A stretch of DNA of 64,000 bases, taken from Thraustochytrium sp. TN22 (Eukaryota; Sar; Bigyra; Thraustochytrida; Thraustochytriidae). The translations under genes were made by a program, and so were the position numbers. Under the pieces are notes generated by a model. The model searched no databases and was not told where the DNA came from. It was given only the letters and a program-made list of their open reading frames with translations. Location of the stretch: NCBI GenBank assembly GCA_013306675.1, contig JABLUY010000155.1:22653-86652 (forward strand), read 5' to 3'. Below are positions 34,906 through 43,950 of the stretch, one piece after another (within the stretch, counting starts at the first letter, position 1; each line of letters opens with the position of its first letter).

Positions 34906-37086
34906 TCAGTGAATTGAGACTGTCCGGAAGAACTCCTTGGCGATATCGTAGCCCTCTTCGGTGCTGCTGACCTCGGCGATGGTGGGCGAGCGCTGCTGCT
35001 GGATGCGCGTGAAATGCTCTTCAATGGCACTGATGTCGCGCGATGAGAGACCGGCGGTGTGGAGCTGGCGGAAGCCGACGTCGGCCTCGTGGAGCTTAAA
35101 GTAGAAGCCGACGAGGCGTTTGGACTTGTCGAGAGCCGGGAGGCCCTTGACGGCGCCATCCTTGCCGGCGCAAATTTCGCGCCATATCCAGGCGACGTCG
35201 ACGGTGCCGCGACTCCGCTGGCGCCGCGTGCGCATGGAGATGGGTTCTGAGGGCATGTTGGCATTGTTGGGGTCCGCCGCACCATAGCCCATCTGGCCGG
35301 GTCCCCCGGCGTTCGCCATGGAGAACCTGGAGTTGAGCGAGGCGCCGCCGCCAAAGCTCTCGCCCGGGAAGGAGAGCGTCGAGATCTCGCGCGGCAGGTC
35401 GCTGGGCCCGCCAAAGCTGCCGCCCATGCCGGGGGCGGCCCCGTTGCCGCCGCCGATGGTAAGTGAGAGGCCGCGCACGAGCGCGCTGGTCCCTCGCATA
35501 AAGTCCTCGACGCCCTGCATGGAGAAGGTGGAGATGCCGCGGCCGAGGGGCACCTGTTGTTGCTGTTGCTGCTGAAGCTGCTGTTGCTGCTGCTGCGGTG
35601 GCACGTGCTGGCTGAGCTGAGCGTCGGGGCCGGACATGTGCGAGACGCCGGCGGTGGCAGCGGCGCCGCCAAAGGGGTTCATGCCGAGGTCGTCCATGCT
35701 CTGTGTGGAGGGGAGCATGGAGCCAGTGGAGGTGGCCGGGTGAAGGTGCGTGGCGTGCGCGGAGGGCGCGCTGCGCGCATCGGCGGAGTTGAGGTTTGAC
35801 GCGTTGCTGGAGTCTCCGTTTGAGTTCTGGCGCGCCTCATGCGGGACCCCGGCTGGGTTGAGCATGTCGAGCGAGCCGAAGATGCCCTCACCGCCGGCGC
35901 CGCCGTTCTGGTTGGCCAGGACCTCGCGCACCTGCGGCCGAATGGTGGAGTCATACTGGTGCACGAGGCGCGCCGCGACGACCTGGAGGCCGGCGAGGGC
36001 GTCGCGCGCGTGTTCGCACCAAATGGCGGACGCGAGGTGCGGCGAGAAGGTGGAAAGGTCATCCATGACGCCCTCCTTGCCGTTGGGCATGACGAGCTTG
36101 GCGGCCGCGACCTCTGGCGCGGACATGTCGGCGACCTCCTTCTGCTGGTCCAGGATCTTTTGCTTTTGGCGGCGGTTCAGCTTGCTGCGCACGAGCACCG
36201 GGCCGGTGACGTCGGGCGACTTGTCGAAGTGAACCGGGGAGTTGGAGGTGTCTGGTTCGATGCGGATGCGGAAGTTCTTGCTCTGGTGGTTTTTGCTGAC
36301 GTCCTCGATGCGCAGACGCACGCGGACTTTGCCGGAGTTGCCGATCTTGAGCACGGTGGTGGGGCTGGGCTGCAAGATGTCCTGGTGCAGGACCTGCTTG
36401 AAGTCCTCGTAGAGCAGCACGCACTTGATGGGCACCTCCTGGCCGGTGATGACCCCATTGGGGCCGCGCAGCTCGAGGTCGATGTCGATGCACTTGTCGC
36501 GGCCGCCCTGGTCCTTGTACCACACCTTGGGCATCTCGTTGGTGACGACAATGTGCGCGTTGACAACGAGCATGGCGCGCGTCATGACGGGGCTGACCTC
36601 GCGGGGCAGCGTGCCGCGCGGGCCGGCCAGGCGCTTGACCATGAAGCAGAACTTGCGGTTGCCGCGCGTGCGCGAGAGCTCCAGCACCTTGACGCGCAGC
36701 GCGGCACAGCCCTTGCCGCGCTCGATGAGCGGCGGCGTGGTCGGGTCGATCTCGATGCACGGCGAGGAGGCGACCGTGCTCTGCACGGGGATGCTCTCGC
36801 CCTCCACGAAGAGCTCCAGCGTGATGGGCACCTCGTAGTCCACCATGAGCTTCCCGTCCGTGTCCACCAGGTAGATGTTCAGGTCGAAGTACTCGCCCAT
36901 GAAGGGGAACTTGGGCGGCTGCGGCTCGATCTTGAACTTCCACCGCGTGTCGAAGCCCTGCCCGGGCTTGACGTCCTTCTTCGCGCGCTTGCCCTTGCCG
37001 TCCTTGTCCTTCTCCGCGCCGCCGCCGCCCGCCTCGCCCTCCGCGGGGCGCTTCCCGCCGCCGCCGCCGCCCATGTTGGCGCTCAT
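34906..37086 (-). CDS. Putative regulator with beta-sandwich-like N-terminus, polyQ and conserved C-terminus
   Basis: 726 residues from the ATG at 37086. After a Gly/Lys-rich leader, about 49-280 looks like two consecutive beta-rich domains (RWKFKIEPQPPKFPFMGEYF, LRVKVLELSRTRGNRKFCFMV, MLVVNAHIVVTNEMPKVWY, KVRVRLRIEDVSKNHQSKNF, FRIRIEPD). The alternating strands and basic loops are reminiscent of Rel/CBP60-like immunoglobulin-fold DNA-binding regions, but I cannot assign a family. A central disordered region contains two polyQ runs (about 495-515). The C-terminal 100 residues (DVAWIWREICAG, LVGFYFKLHEADVGF) look folded. Probably a transcription or signalling factor (inference). Its upstream region holds two CACTTGCGC sites. 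Confidence 0.5.
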   Translation of the reverse strand: MSANMGGGGGGKRPAEGEAGGGGAEKDKDGKGKRAKKDVKPGQGFDTRWKFKIEPQPPKFPFMGEYFDLNIYLVDTDGKLMVDYEVPITLELFVEGESIPVQSTVASSPCIEIDPTTPPLIERGKGCAALRVKVLELSRTRGNRKFCFMVKRLAGPRGTLPREVSPVMTRAMLVVNAHIVVTNEMPKVWYKDQGGRDKCIDIDLELRGPNGVITGQEVPIKCVLLYEDFKQVLHQDILQPSPTTVLKIGNSGKVRVRLRIEDVSKNHQSKNFRIRIEPDTSNSPVHFDKSPDVTGPVLVRSKLNRRQKQKILDQQKEVADMSAPEVAAAKLVMPNGKEGVMDDLSTFSPHLASAIWCEHARDALAGLQVVAARLVHQYDSTIRPQVREVLANQNGGAGGEGIFGSLDMLNPAGVPHEARQNSNGDSSNASNLNSADARSAPSAHATHLHPATSTGSMLPSTQSMDDLGMNPFGGAAATAGVSHMSGPDAQLSQHVPPQQQQQQLQQQQQQQVPLGRGISTFSMQGVEDFMRGTSALVRGLSLTIGGGNGAAPGMGGSFGGPSDLPREISTLSFPGESFGGGASLNSRFSMANAGGPGQMGYGAADPNNANMPSEPISMRTRRQRSRGTVDVAWIWREICAGKDGAVKGLPALDKSKRLVGFYFKLHEADVGFRQLHTAGLSSRDISAIEEHFTRIQQQRSPTIAEVSSTEEGYDIAKEFFRTVSIH

Positions 37087-38229
37087 GGCCCCGGCGCAAG
37101 CAGGCAGGCCAGGCAGGCGCCGGCAGCGGCCGCCGTCACGCGCCCCCGCGCGCCGCGCCGCCGCCGACCGCGCCGCCCGAGCGCGAGCGCGCCGCCGACC
37201 GCCCGCCGCCGCCGAGCGCCGCCGCCCCCGCCCAGCGCCCCGGCGCCCGCGCGCCCGCGATTCGCGCTTTGATCGCCGATCGATTGGGCTCTGCCCTCTC
37301 TCCGCCAGAGCGGGCGCCGCAAGCCGCCGCCAGCGCGCCTTGCCAAGTCGAGGGAAAAACTCGCGCCACTGCGCTATTCCGCGCCGCCGCCACTTGCGCG
37401 CGCCATTCCGCACTTGCGCGCGCGCGCGGGGCCCTTGCCAGCGAGGGCGCAAGCCGCGCGGCCGCCGCCTGTTCTGAGACTCTGCCGCGGCCGCCGCCGC
37501 CGCCGCCGCGCCGCGCCGCGCCGCGCCGCCTGCGGGGCGGGCGGCGGAGCGCCGCGCCCGCGCGCCGCGGGCCGCCCCGCGGCGGCGGCGCCGCGCGCGC
37601 GCGCCGAGCGCCGCGGGCGGGCCCGTGCTGGCCGGCCGAGCGGCTGGCGGGAGCGAGCTAGCTAGCTAGTAGCAGGGCGGGACGCAAAGGCCAGCTCGCA
37701 CTTGGGGCGGGCTTTGGGCGACTTGCGGGAAGCAAAGCCGCTACTTGGGAGCGCGTGGCTTACAGTGCCCGTGCTGCACGCGCCCGCCCACGCGGCCTCC
37801 GTGAGGCTAAGGCTTCTGAGGTGGTGGAGGAGGAGGAGGAGGAAGACGTGGCGGACGAGGACGAGGAGGACGCGGCGGGCGGCACTGCTGAGGGGCTCCG
37901 CGGCGCGGCACGCGCTGCTGGCGCTGCGTGGCGGCGCGCGGCGTTGGAAGGGCTGACTGCTATGAAGGCTCGAGGCAAAGCGCCGCCGAACCCATGGTGT
38001 GGGCGAGAGATGAGACCAAGGCGACGCCGTGCAGGGCAGGGCTTTCTTGCCCGCCCTGCGTTGCCCGCGGATGAGGGGACGTTGCGCTGCAACGCAGCCC
38101 TGCGCTTGAAGAAAGACAAGCATCGGCTGAGGACGATTCGGCTCCTTCACCAAGCAGAGCCTGTGAAAGCGGAGCGGCAACTGCGCCTGCAAGAGCAACA
38201 GCAGCAAGTTCAAGAGCAACAGCGATAGC
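37087..38229. promoter_or_regulatory. Upstream region with CACTTGCGC sites; no firm gene
   Basis: Two CACTTGCGC sites (37391, 37411) lie about 310 bp upstream of the minus-strand gene. A GCTAGCTAGCTAG tract lies near 37656. The 17-nt string at 37404-37420 is the reverse complement of that at 16691-16707. A plus-strand frame at 37755-38228 (acidic run, later QEQQQQVQEQQR) has no ATG at its head and is not called a gene. Confidence 0.4.
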
Positions 38230-38805
38230 GACGTAGCGCGCGGGCCGCGGCGGCGCCTCGCGCGCGTCTCGAGCTCACTCTGCTGACAAAGGTGGAGGTG
38301 TAACCCAGGCAGGCCCTTGAAAAAAGAAGATGGAGGTTCATTCGAAAAAGAAGATGGAGGTTCAAAATAAGTCTCTTCAGCCAATCGTTCCAGAGAAACG
38401 AGAAGCCACACAGTCAAGCCTAGCCGTATTTGGGCCCAGTCGGGGCTCACAAGTGCGAATGAAAGCAGCAAACGAAAAGAAAGGGTTCACTCTCCTTCAA
38501 CGCAAGAACAGCTGCGACCGCACAATCATAAAGCGTTCAGAATCTGCAAAAACCATCAAGGTCTGCTGCCAAGCCAGCTCTCGTGGATTGAGAGACTCTC
38601 AAGGAGGCTTGGCCCAACCCAACCATGAACAGGATGAGGCGCCACAGAGGATCTGCAGCTCATCAAAGCACCACCCCTTCAACTGAGCACGTTGTTTTTC
38701 TAATAGTTCAACGAGGATCCTGCAAGAAAACAGCCACGTAGTCCCTCCCGAGTTGCCGTCCAATGTTGGTGATGCTTGTGTCGGGCCAGATGTTCAATCG
38801 CCAAA
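38230..38805. other. AT-richer spacer with small frame 38330-38686
   Basis: Base composition drops sharply from the surroundings. A 19-bp direct duplication (AAAAGAAGATGGAGGTTCA) lies near 38323-38365. A 118-codon ATG-initiated plus-strand frame (38330-38686) is Lys/Ser-rich without recognisable domains. It may be non-coding or a remnant of inserted DNA. It lies just beyond the stop of the NACHT-WD40 gene. Confidence 0.35.
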
Positions 38806-41800
38806 TCACTCGCACGCATGAAGCACGTGGACCATCCCGCTCGTGTCCCCCAGCACAACAAGGTCACCGACCTGACGGGAAGCGGACACCTCGGCGTCAG
38901 TGGTGAAGCCTACACCATCGGTCAGAATCACATGCGTGCCACTCTCCACTGCCGCTGGCACCGGGGTGACCCTACTAAAGCTCGGAATCTCAGCGGTATC
39001 CAGCGCCTCGCCCGTCGCCGCGTCCCAGATCCGCACCGAACCGTCTCTAGAGCTGGCCACGATGCGATCCCCTTGCACCGCGACGCTCGTAACCACGCTA
39101 GAGAGGCCCTTCAGCACATGCTCCAGCTCGCCCGTTGCCGCGTTCCAGATCCGCACCAAATGGTCATAAGAGCCGGACACGATGCGATCCCCTTGCACGG
39201 CGACGCTAGTAACCCAGCCAGAGTGGCCCTCCAGCACATGCCCCAGCTCGCCCGTCGCCGCGTTCCAGATCCGCGCCGAGCCATCATCAGAGCCGGATAC
39301 GACGCGATCCCCTTGCACCGCGACGCTCCGAACCTCGCCAGAGTGGCCCTCCAGCACATGCTCCAGCTCGCCCGTCGCCGCGTTCCAGATCCGCACCGAA
39401 CGGTCCTCAGAGCCGGACACGATGCGATCCCCTTGCACCGCGACGCTCAGAACCTTGCCAGAGTGGCCCTCCAGCACATGCTCCAGCTCGCCCGTCGCCG
39501 CGTTCCAGATCCGCACCGAACCGTCATCAGAGCCGGACACGATGCGATCCCCTTGCACCGCGACGCTCAGAACCCAGCCAGAGTGGCCCTCCAGCACATG
39601 CTCCAGCTCGCCCGTCGCCGCGTTCCAAATCCGCACCGAACGGTCAGCAGAGCCGACCCACATCGTACGGTCACCAGAGCCGGACACGATGCGATCCCCT
39701 TGCACCGCGACGCTCAGAACCGCGCCAGAGTGGCCCTCCAGCACATGCTCCAGCTCGCCCGTCGCCGCGTTCCAGATCCGCACCGAACGGTCCTCAGAGC
39801 CGGACACGATGCGATCCCCTTGCACCGCGACGCTCAGAACCTTGCCAGAGTGGCCCTCCAGCACATGCTCCAGCTCGCCCGTCGCCGCGTTCCAGATTCG
39901 CACCGAACCGTCATAAGAGCCGGACACAATACGATCCCCTTGCAGGAACGCGACGCTGTGAACCGAGCCAGAGTGGCCCTCCAGCACATGCTCTAGCTTG
40001 CCCGTCGCCGCGTTCCAGATCCGCACCGAACCGTCATAGGAGCCGGACACGATGCGATCCGCTTGCACCGCGACGCTGTTGACCGAGCCAGAGTGGCCCT
40101 CCAGCACATGCTCCAGCTCGCCCGTCGCCGCGTTCCAGATCCGCACCGTACAGTCATCAGAGCCGGACACGATGCGATCCCCTTGCAGCGCGACGCTAAG
40201 AACCCAGCCAGAGTGGCCCTCCAGCACATGCTCCAGCTTGCCCGTCGCCGCGTTCCAAATCCGCACCGAACGGTCAGCAGAGCCGACCCACATCGTACGG
40301 TCACCAGAGCCGGACACGATGCGATCCCCTTGCACCGCGACGCTCAGGACCGCGCCAGAGTGGCCCTCCAGCACATGCTCCAGCTCGCCCGTCGCCGCGT
40401 TCCAGATCCGCACCGAACGGTCCTCAGAGCCGGACACGATGCGATCCCCTTGCACCGCGACGCTCCGAACCGCGCCAGAGTGGCCCTCCAGCACATGCTC
40501 CAGCTCGCCCGTCGTCTCACTCCAGATCCGCACCGAACGGTCTCTGGAGCCCGACACGATGCGGACCCCTTGCACCGCCACGCTCAAGACCCAGTCGGAG
40601 TGGCCCTCAAGCACCATCTGAAGTGGGCTGCGCGGGTGGGGAAGCGACGGGCGTACAGGTCGAAGCCATCTGTCGACCACATGGCCTTTCATGCTCTTGA
40701 CGAGAGGGTGGTCGGGGTCCTGGAGGAGGCGTGCAAGCACTTGGGAGGTGAGTTCTTTGGGGTCCCAGCAGAGCGCGTTCATGGCCTTGCTGAGGAGTTG
40801 GGGCGTGTCGCTGTCCTCGGAGAACATAATGCCGACGTCGGTGCAGTCGCGGAGGAGCGAGCCGATGGCGGCGCGGCGCTGGGCTGCTTCGTCGGTGCCG
40901 CCGGTGGAGACGGCTGCTTGTACCCACTTGAAGTTGTTGAGCAGCCGGAAGGCGTTGGCAGACTGGCCGCAGCGCACGAGGTGGAAGACAGCGTGCTTGA
41001 GCGCGAAGGGCTCGTACGCGTGCTTGAAGAGCGTCGCCGCGAGCTGGGCCTCTGCGGCGTCGGCGTCGACAGCGAGATCCAACGCGGCGCGGGATTCGTC
41101 GAGCAGGAAATCTGGCATCGACTTGTGGATGAAGCGCACCGTGTCGGCGTCCACGTCGAGCAGCTGGGCCGCCTTGCGCAGGATGGTGCGGGTGGTTTTG
41201 CTGTCAAGTCCCAGCACATCCTCGACGAGGACGATGGGAAGCGGGTCTCTGGCCACGCACATGGCGCCCAGGAGCGCCTGGTAGCGGTCCTGGTCGCCGT
41301 CAAGCGGGCCCTCGAGGAGGCGTTCGAAGTACTCCTCGTACATGCCATCGAGGCTCCTGGGGAAGATCTGCTCCAGAGCGTGCGCGCTCAGCAGCCTGGG
41401 GTCCTTGTCGTAAGTGTCCTTGAGCTGTCGAAGCAGCAGGGCCGCGTAGAGGAAGAGGCCCTGCGTGCGCTCCAGCACCTTGGGCAGCGCCTCGTCCAGG
41501 GCTCTGGGCGTGGCCACATACGGGGCGAGGGTGGTGCGAAGGTAGCGGTCGACGTCCTCGAGGTTGCGCCTGTCGCTGAGCTCCAGCACGAGCGGCCTGT
41601 AGCGCTCGAGACTCTCCTTGATGGGGTCTTCGGGCCGCGACGACACGAGGAGGCCGAGCCAGTCGGGCGTGCTGCGCTCCCACTCGCGCTTGATGATCTG
41701 CAGGAGCTTCTTGCGCTGCTTGGGCGCTGCTTCGTCGAGCGCGTCGAGCGCGACGATGACCCGGCTAGGGGGGCGCGCGACGGCCTTGCACGGCTCGGCG

Positions 41801-42664
41801 ATGATGCTCTTGAAGAGCGTCACGGGGTCGTCAATGTCCCGCGTGCTGGCGACGGTCTCGAGCAGCTTCTCCCGCAGGCCCGGCACCACTGCGGCCAGCT
41901 GGTTGGCGATGGACCGCAGGCAGACGAGCACGTCGTTGGCGCGCTCGTCGTCGTAGCGGAAGAAGTGCACGGCGCCGATCGTCCACGCCTGCGGGGCGCC
42001 GGACGACACGAGGCGCCGGGAGACGCGCCGGAGCAGCGACTCGCGCCGGTCGGGCGCGGGTTCGAACCCGAGGAGGCCGGCGTTGGCGCAGAGAATGGCC
42101 ACGAGGACGGACTTGCCGAAGCCGGCGGGCCCGACCATGGCCATGATGCGGGTCGTCCACCTGAGCAGGGACGCCCAGGCCTCGACACGGCCGAAGACCC
42201 AGAGCCGAGTCTCCTTCACGTACTCGAGTGCCTTCTCGCGGCCAACTGGCTCGGGGTCGTAGTTGCCCTTGAGGACGAAGATGCGCGCCATGGCGCGCTC
42301 TTCGATGGCCACCGTGGCGGCCTCCGCCTTGGCGCGAATCATGCCCAAGAGCTTGTGCATGGATGCGCTCAGATCGCTGCCGTAGGCCTCGTGGTCGTGG
42401 TACAGCTGGTTCTGCAGCACGAACTTGACCATGTCGGTGAACTGGCGCGGGACGGCCGCCTCCATCCTCACCGGGAGCATGCGGCCCGACTTGACGGCGC
42501 TCGCGTACATGAATTCGCGCTGGCAGCTATCGTCCCTGTTGCGTGTGTTCACCGCCGCATAGTACTTGTGCGTCAGGCACACGAGGAAGACGTCGCACCT
42601 GTTGATGCCGTCCACCATCCACCCGTCGAGGTCGTCATGCGCGTGGGCCGCGTCGAAGATGACT
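38806..42664 (-). CDS. TIR-NACHT-WD40 NLR-like receptor, N-terminus lost in assembly gap
   Basis: About 1,285 residues remain; the frame is open into the N gap. The first residues (VIFDA, GWMVDGINRCDVFLVCLTHKYY, REFMY) are the second half of a TIR-like domain. Then comes a NACHT/STAND NTPase: Walker A GPAGFGKS (about 176), Walker B RVIVALDALDEA (about 301), LLVSSRPEDPI sensor region and a helical arm. At about 683-1221 there are 13 WD40 repeats of 40 residues (HVLEGHSGxVxSVAVQGDRIVSGS, DxSVRIWNAATGELE). They are nearly identical in DNA, differing at a few fixed positions; repeats 3 and 8 carry the same nine-residue insert. The architecture matches STAND receptors such as fungal HET-E/NWD, where the WD40 surface reads the ligand. 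Role in non-self recognition is inferred. Confidence 0.88.
39000..40618. repeat. 120-bp coding tandem array (13 WD40 units)
   Basis: A 120-bp period with two units lengthened by 27 bp (near 39645-39672 and 40287-40314, both containing CCGACCCACATCGTACGGTC). The units are nearly identical at DNA level, so homogenisation by unequal crossing-over or conversion is recent or ongoing. Confidence 0.93.
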
Positions 42665-42671
42665 NNNNNNN
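42665..42671. other. Assembly gap (7 Ns) between paralogous genes
   Basis: Seven undetermined bases. The sequence on both sides encodes overlapping parts of the same TIR-like domain, so the gap joins the 5' part of one gene to the 3' part of another, and an unknown length may be missing. Confidence 0.98.
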
Positions 42672-43229
42672 CACGTACTCGAGTGCCTTCTCGCGGCCAA
42701 CCCGCTCGGGGTCGTAGTTGCCCTTGAGAACGAAGATGCGTGCATCGGCGCGCTCTTCGATGGCCACTGTGGCGGCCTCAGCCTTGCCGCGAATCAACAT
42801 CACGAGATCTTGCATGGACGCGCTCAGGTCGTTGCCGTAGGCGTCATGGTTGTGGTACAGCTCGTTCTGTAGCACGAACTTCACCGTGCCGGTGAACTGG
42901 CGCGGGACGGCCGCCTCCATCCTCACCGGGAGCATGCGACTCGCCTTGGTGGCGCCGGCGTACATGAACTCGCGCTGGGAGTTATCCTCCCTGTTGCGTG
43001 CGTTCACCGCCACGTAGTACTTGTGGGTCAGGCACACGAGGAAGACGTCACACCTGTCGATCCCGTCCACCATCCATCCGTCAATGTCGCCGTGCGAGTC
43101 GATCGCGTCGAAGATGACGGTGATGTCCTCCTGCTGGCTCAGCCAGTCGGCGATCTCCCGCGCCTGCTCGAGCGCGCAGCGGCCGTCCTCGTCGTCGCCC
43201 CACTTGTGCGACACGAAGACTACGATCAT
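42672..43229 (-). CDS. TIR-like N-terminus of a second NLR-like gene, cut by gap
   Basis: 186 codons from the ATG at 43229 to the N gap. It begins MIVVFVSHKWGDDEDG, then ALEQAREIADWLSQQ, TVIFDAIDSHGDIDGWMVDG and CDVFLVCLTHKYYVAV, the layout of a TIR-like domain (VFVSH strand, then DxxDGWM, then a strand before KYY). It continues through REFMYAGATKASRMLPVRME to GNYDPERVGREKALEYV. In the shared 130 residues it is about four-fifths identical to the neighbouring gene, with scattered substitutions (AVNT to AVNA, DDSC to EDNS), so it is a paralogue rather than the same locus. NACHT and WD40 parts are presumed lost in the gap. Confidence 0.82.
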
Positions 43230-43950
43230 CCTTTCTCTCGTGGCCGGCCTCGCGCTCGGGGCGGGCTGCCGTCTCGCGCGCGGCGCGGCGCGCCGCGACG
43301 CGCCGCGCAGCGCCGCGCAGCGCCGCGAATCAGGACTGCCCTCTCCGGGCCTCTCGTCGCCGCTGCGCTGCACGTGCAGTGGGCGGCGCGCGTGGCGGCG
43401 CTTCTCACTTTTCACTCACAGTCAACTTCAAGTTGTCGTTGTCGTTGCACGGTTGCAGCAAGTACTTACTAACTTCCTACGCTTTGGCAGGGCGTGGACA
43501 CCGGCGCGGACTCCGGCGGCGGGCGCCGCGGTGGCGCTGGCGGAGGCGGCAGACGCGCAGGCGCCAGCGCTGTCGAAGGTGCGGTTGGCGGAGGCGGCGG
43601 CATCGCATTCATAGGCTCATCCTAGCCAGCAAAAAAACCGGGGAGCATGCTCTCCGCTCCGAGGTTGAAGCAACAGTTGTGACTCTCCAGCTCTCGTTCA
43701 CAAAAAGGCCAAATGTCGAATCCTTGCAGCTCAGGGCGCTCGGCCAACCTCAGGCTGAGCAGACTGTCGTTCAAGGAGAATTACCGGTGCACGCAACCCC
43801 ATGCACTCAGCTCATGGATGTAGCTCATCGAATGAGGGGAAAACTTGAAATCTTCATAACTTTCGGCTCGTCGGCCGTGTCTCTTTGGTTGTTCGCGGCC
43901 GGCCGGCCAGCCCAGCCGGTGGCGAGCTTTCGCCATTCCGCGAGACTGCC
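43230..43950. other. Intergenic upstream of the NLR-like gene
   Basis: 720 bp without supported coding sequence. A lower-GC part at 43600-43870 is the 3' flank of the PX-like gene on one side and the NLR upstream region on the other. There is a GCGCCGC-rich stretch near 43270-43330. Nothing else seen. Confidence 0.4.

Noticed and set aside
37755-38228. Plus-strand acidic/Gln-rich frame
   Set aside because: Begins without ATG, no recognisable domain, codon bias weak; left as an open possibility in the spacer description.
37662-38471. Minus-strand 269-codon frame
   Set aside because: No ATG-led conserved content; low-complexity Leu/Ser/Arg shadow of GC- and GA-rich sequence.
39000-40618. Regular 120-bp repeats considered as a CRISPR array
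   Set aside because: Units are contiguous WD40 codons without unique spacers, in a eukaryotic gene.
42055-42075. tRNA-like B-box (GGTTCGAACCC-like palindrome)
   Set aside because: It lies inside the NACHT coding frame, with no A-box at the right distance and no cloverleaf.
40063-42717. Long plus-strand frame opposite the NACHT-WD40 gene
   Set aside because: Antisense shadow: repeats are the reverse of WD40 codons and the frame crosses the Ns.
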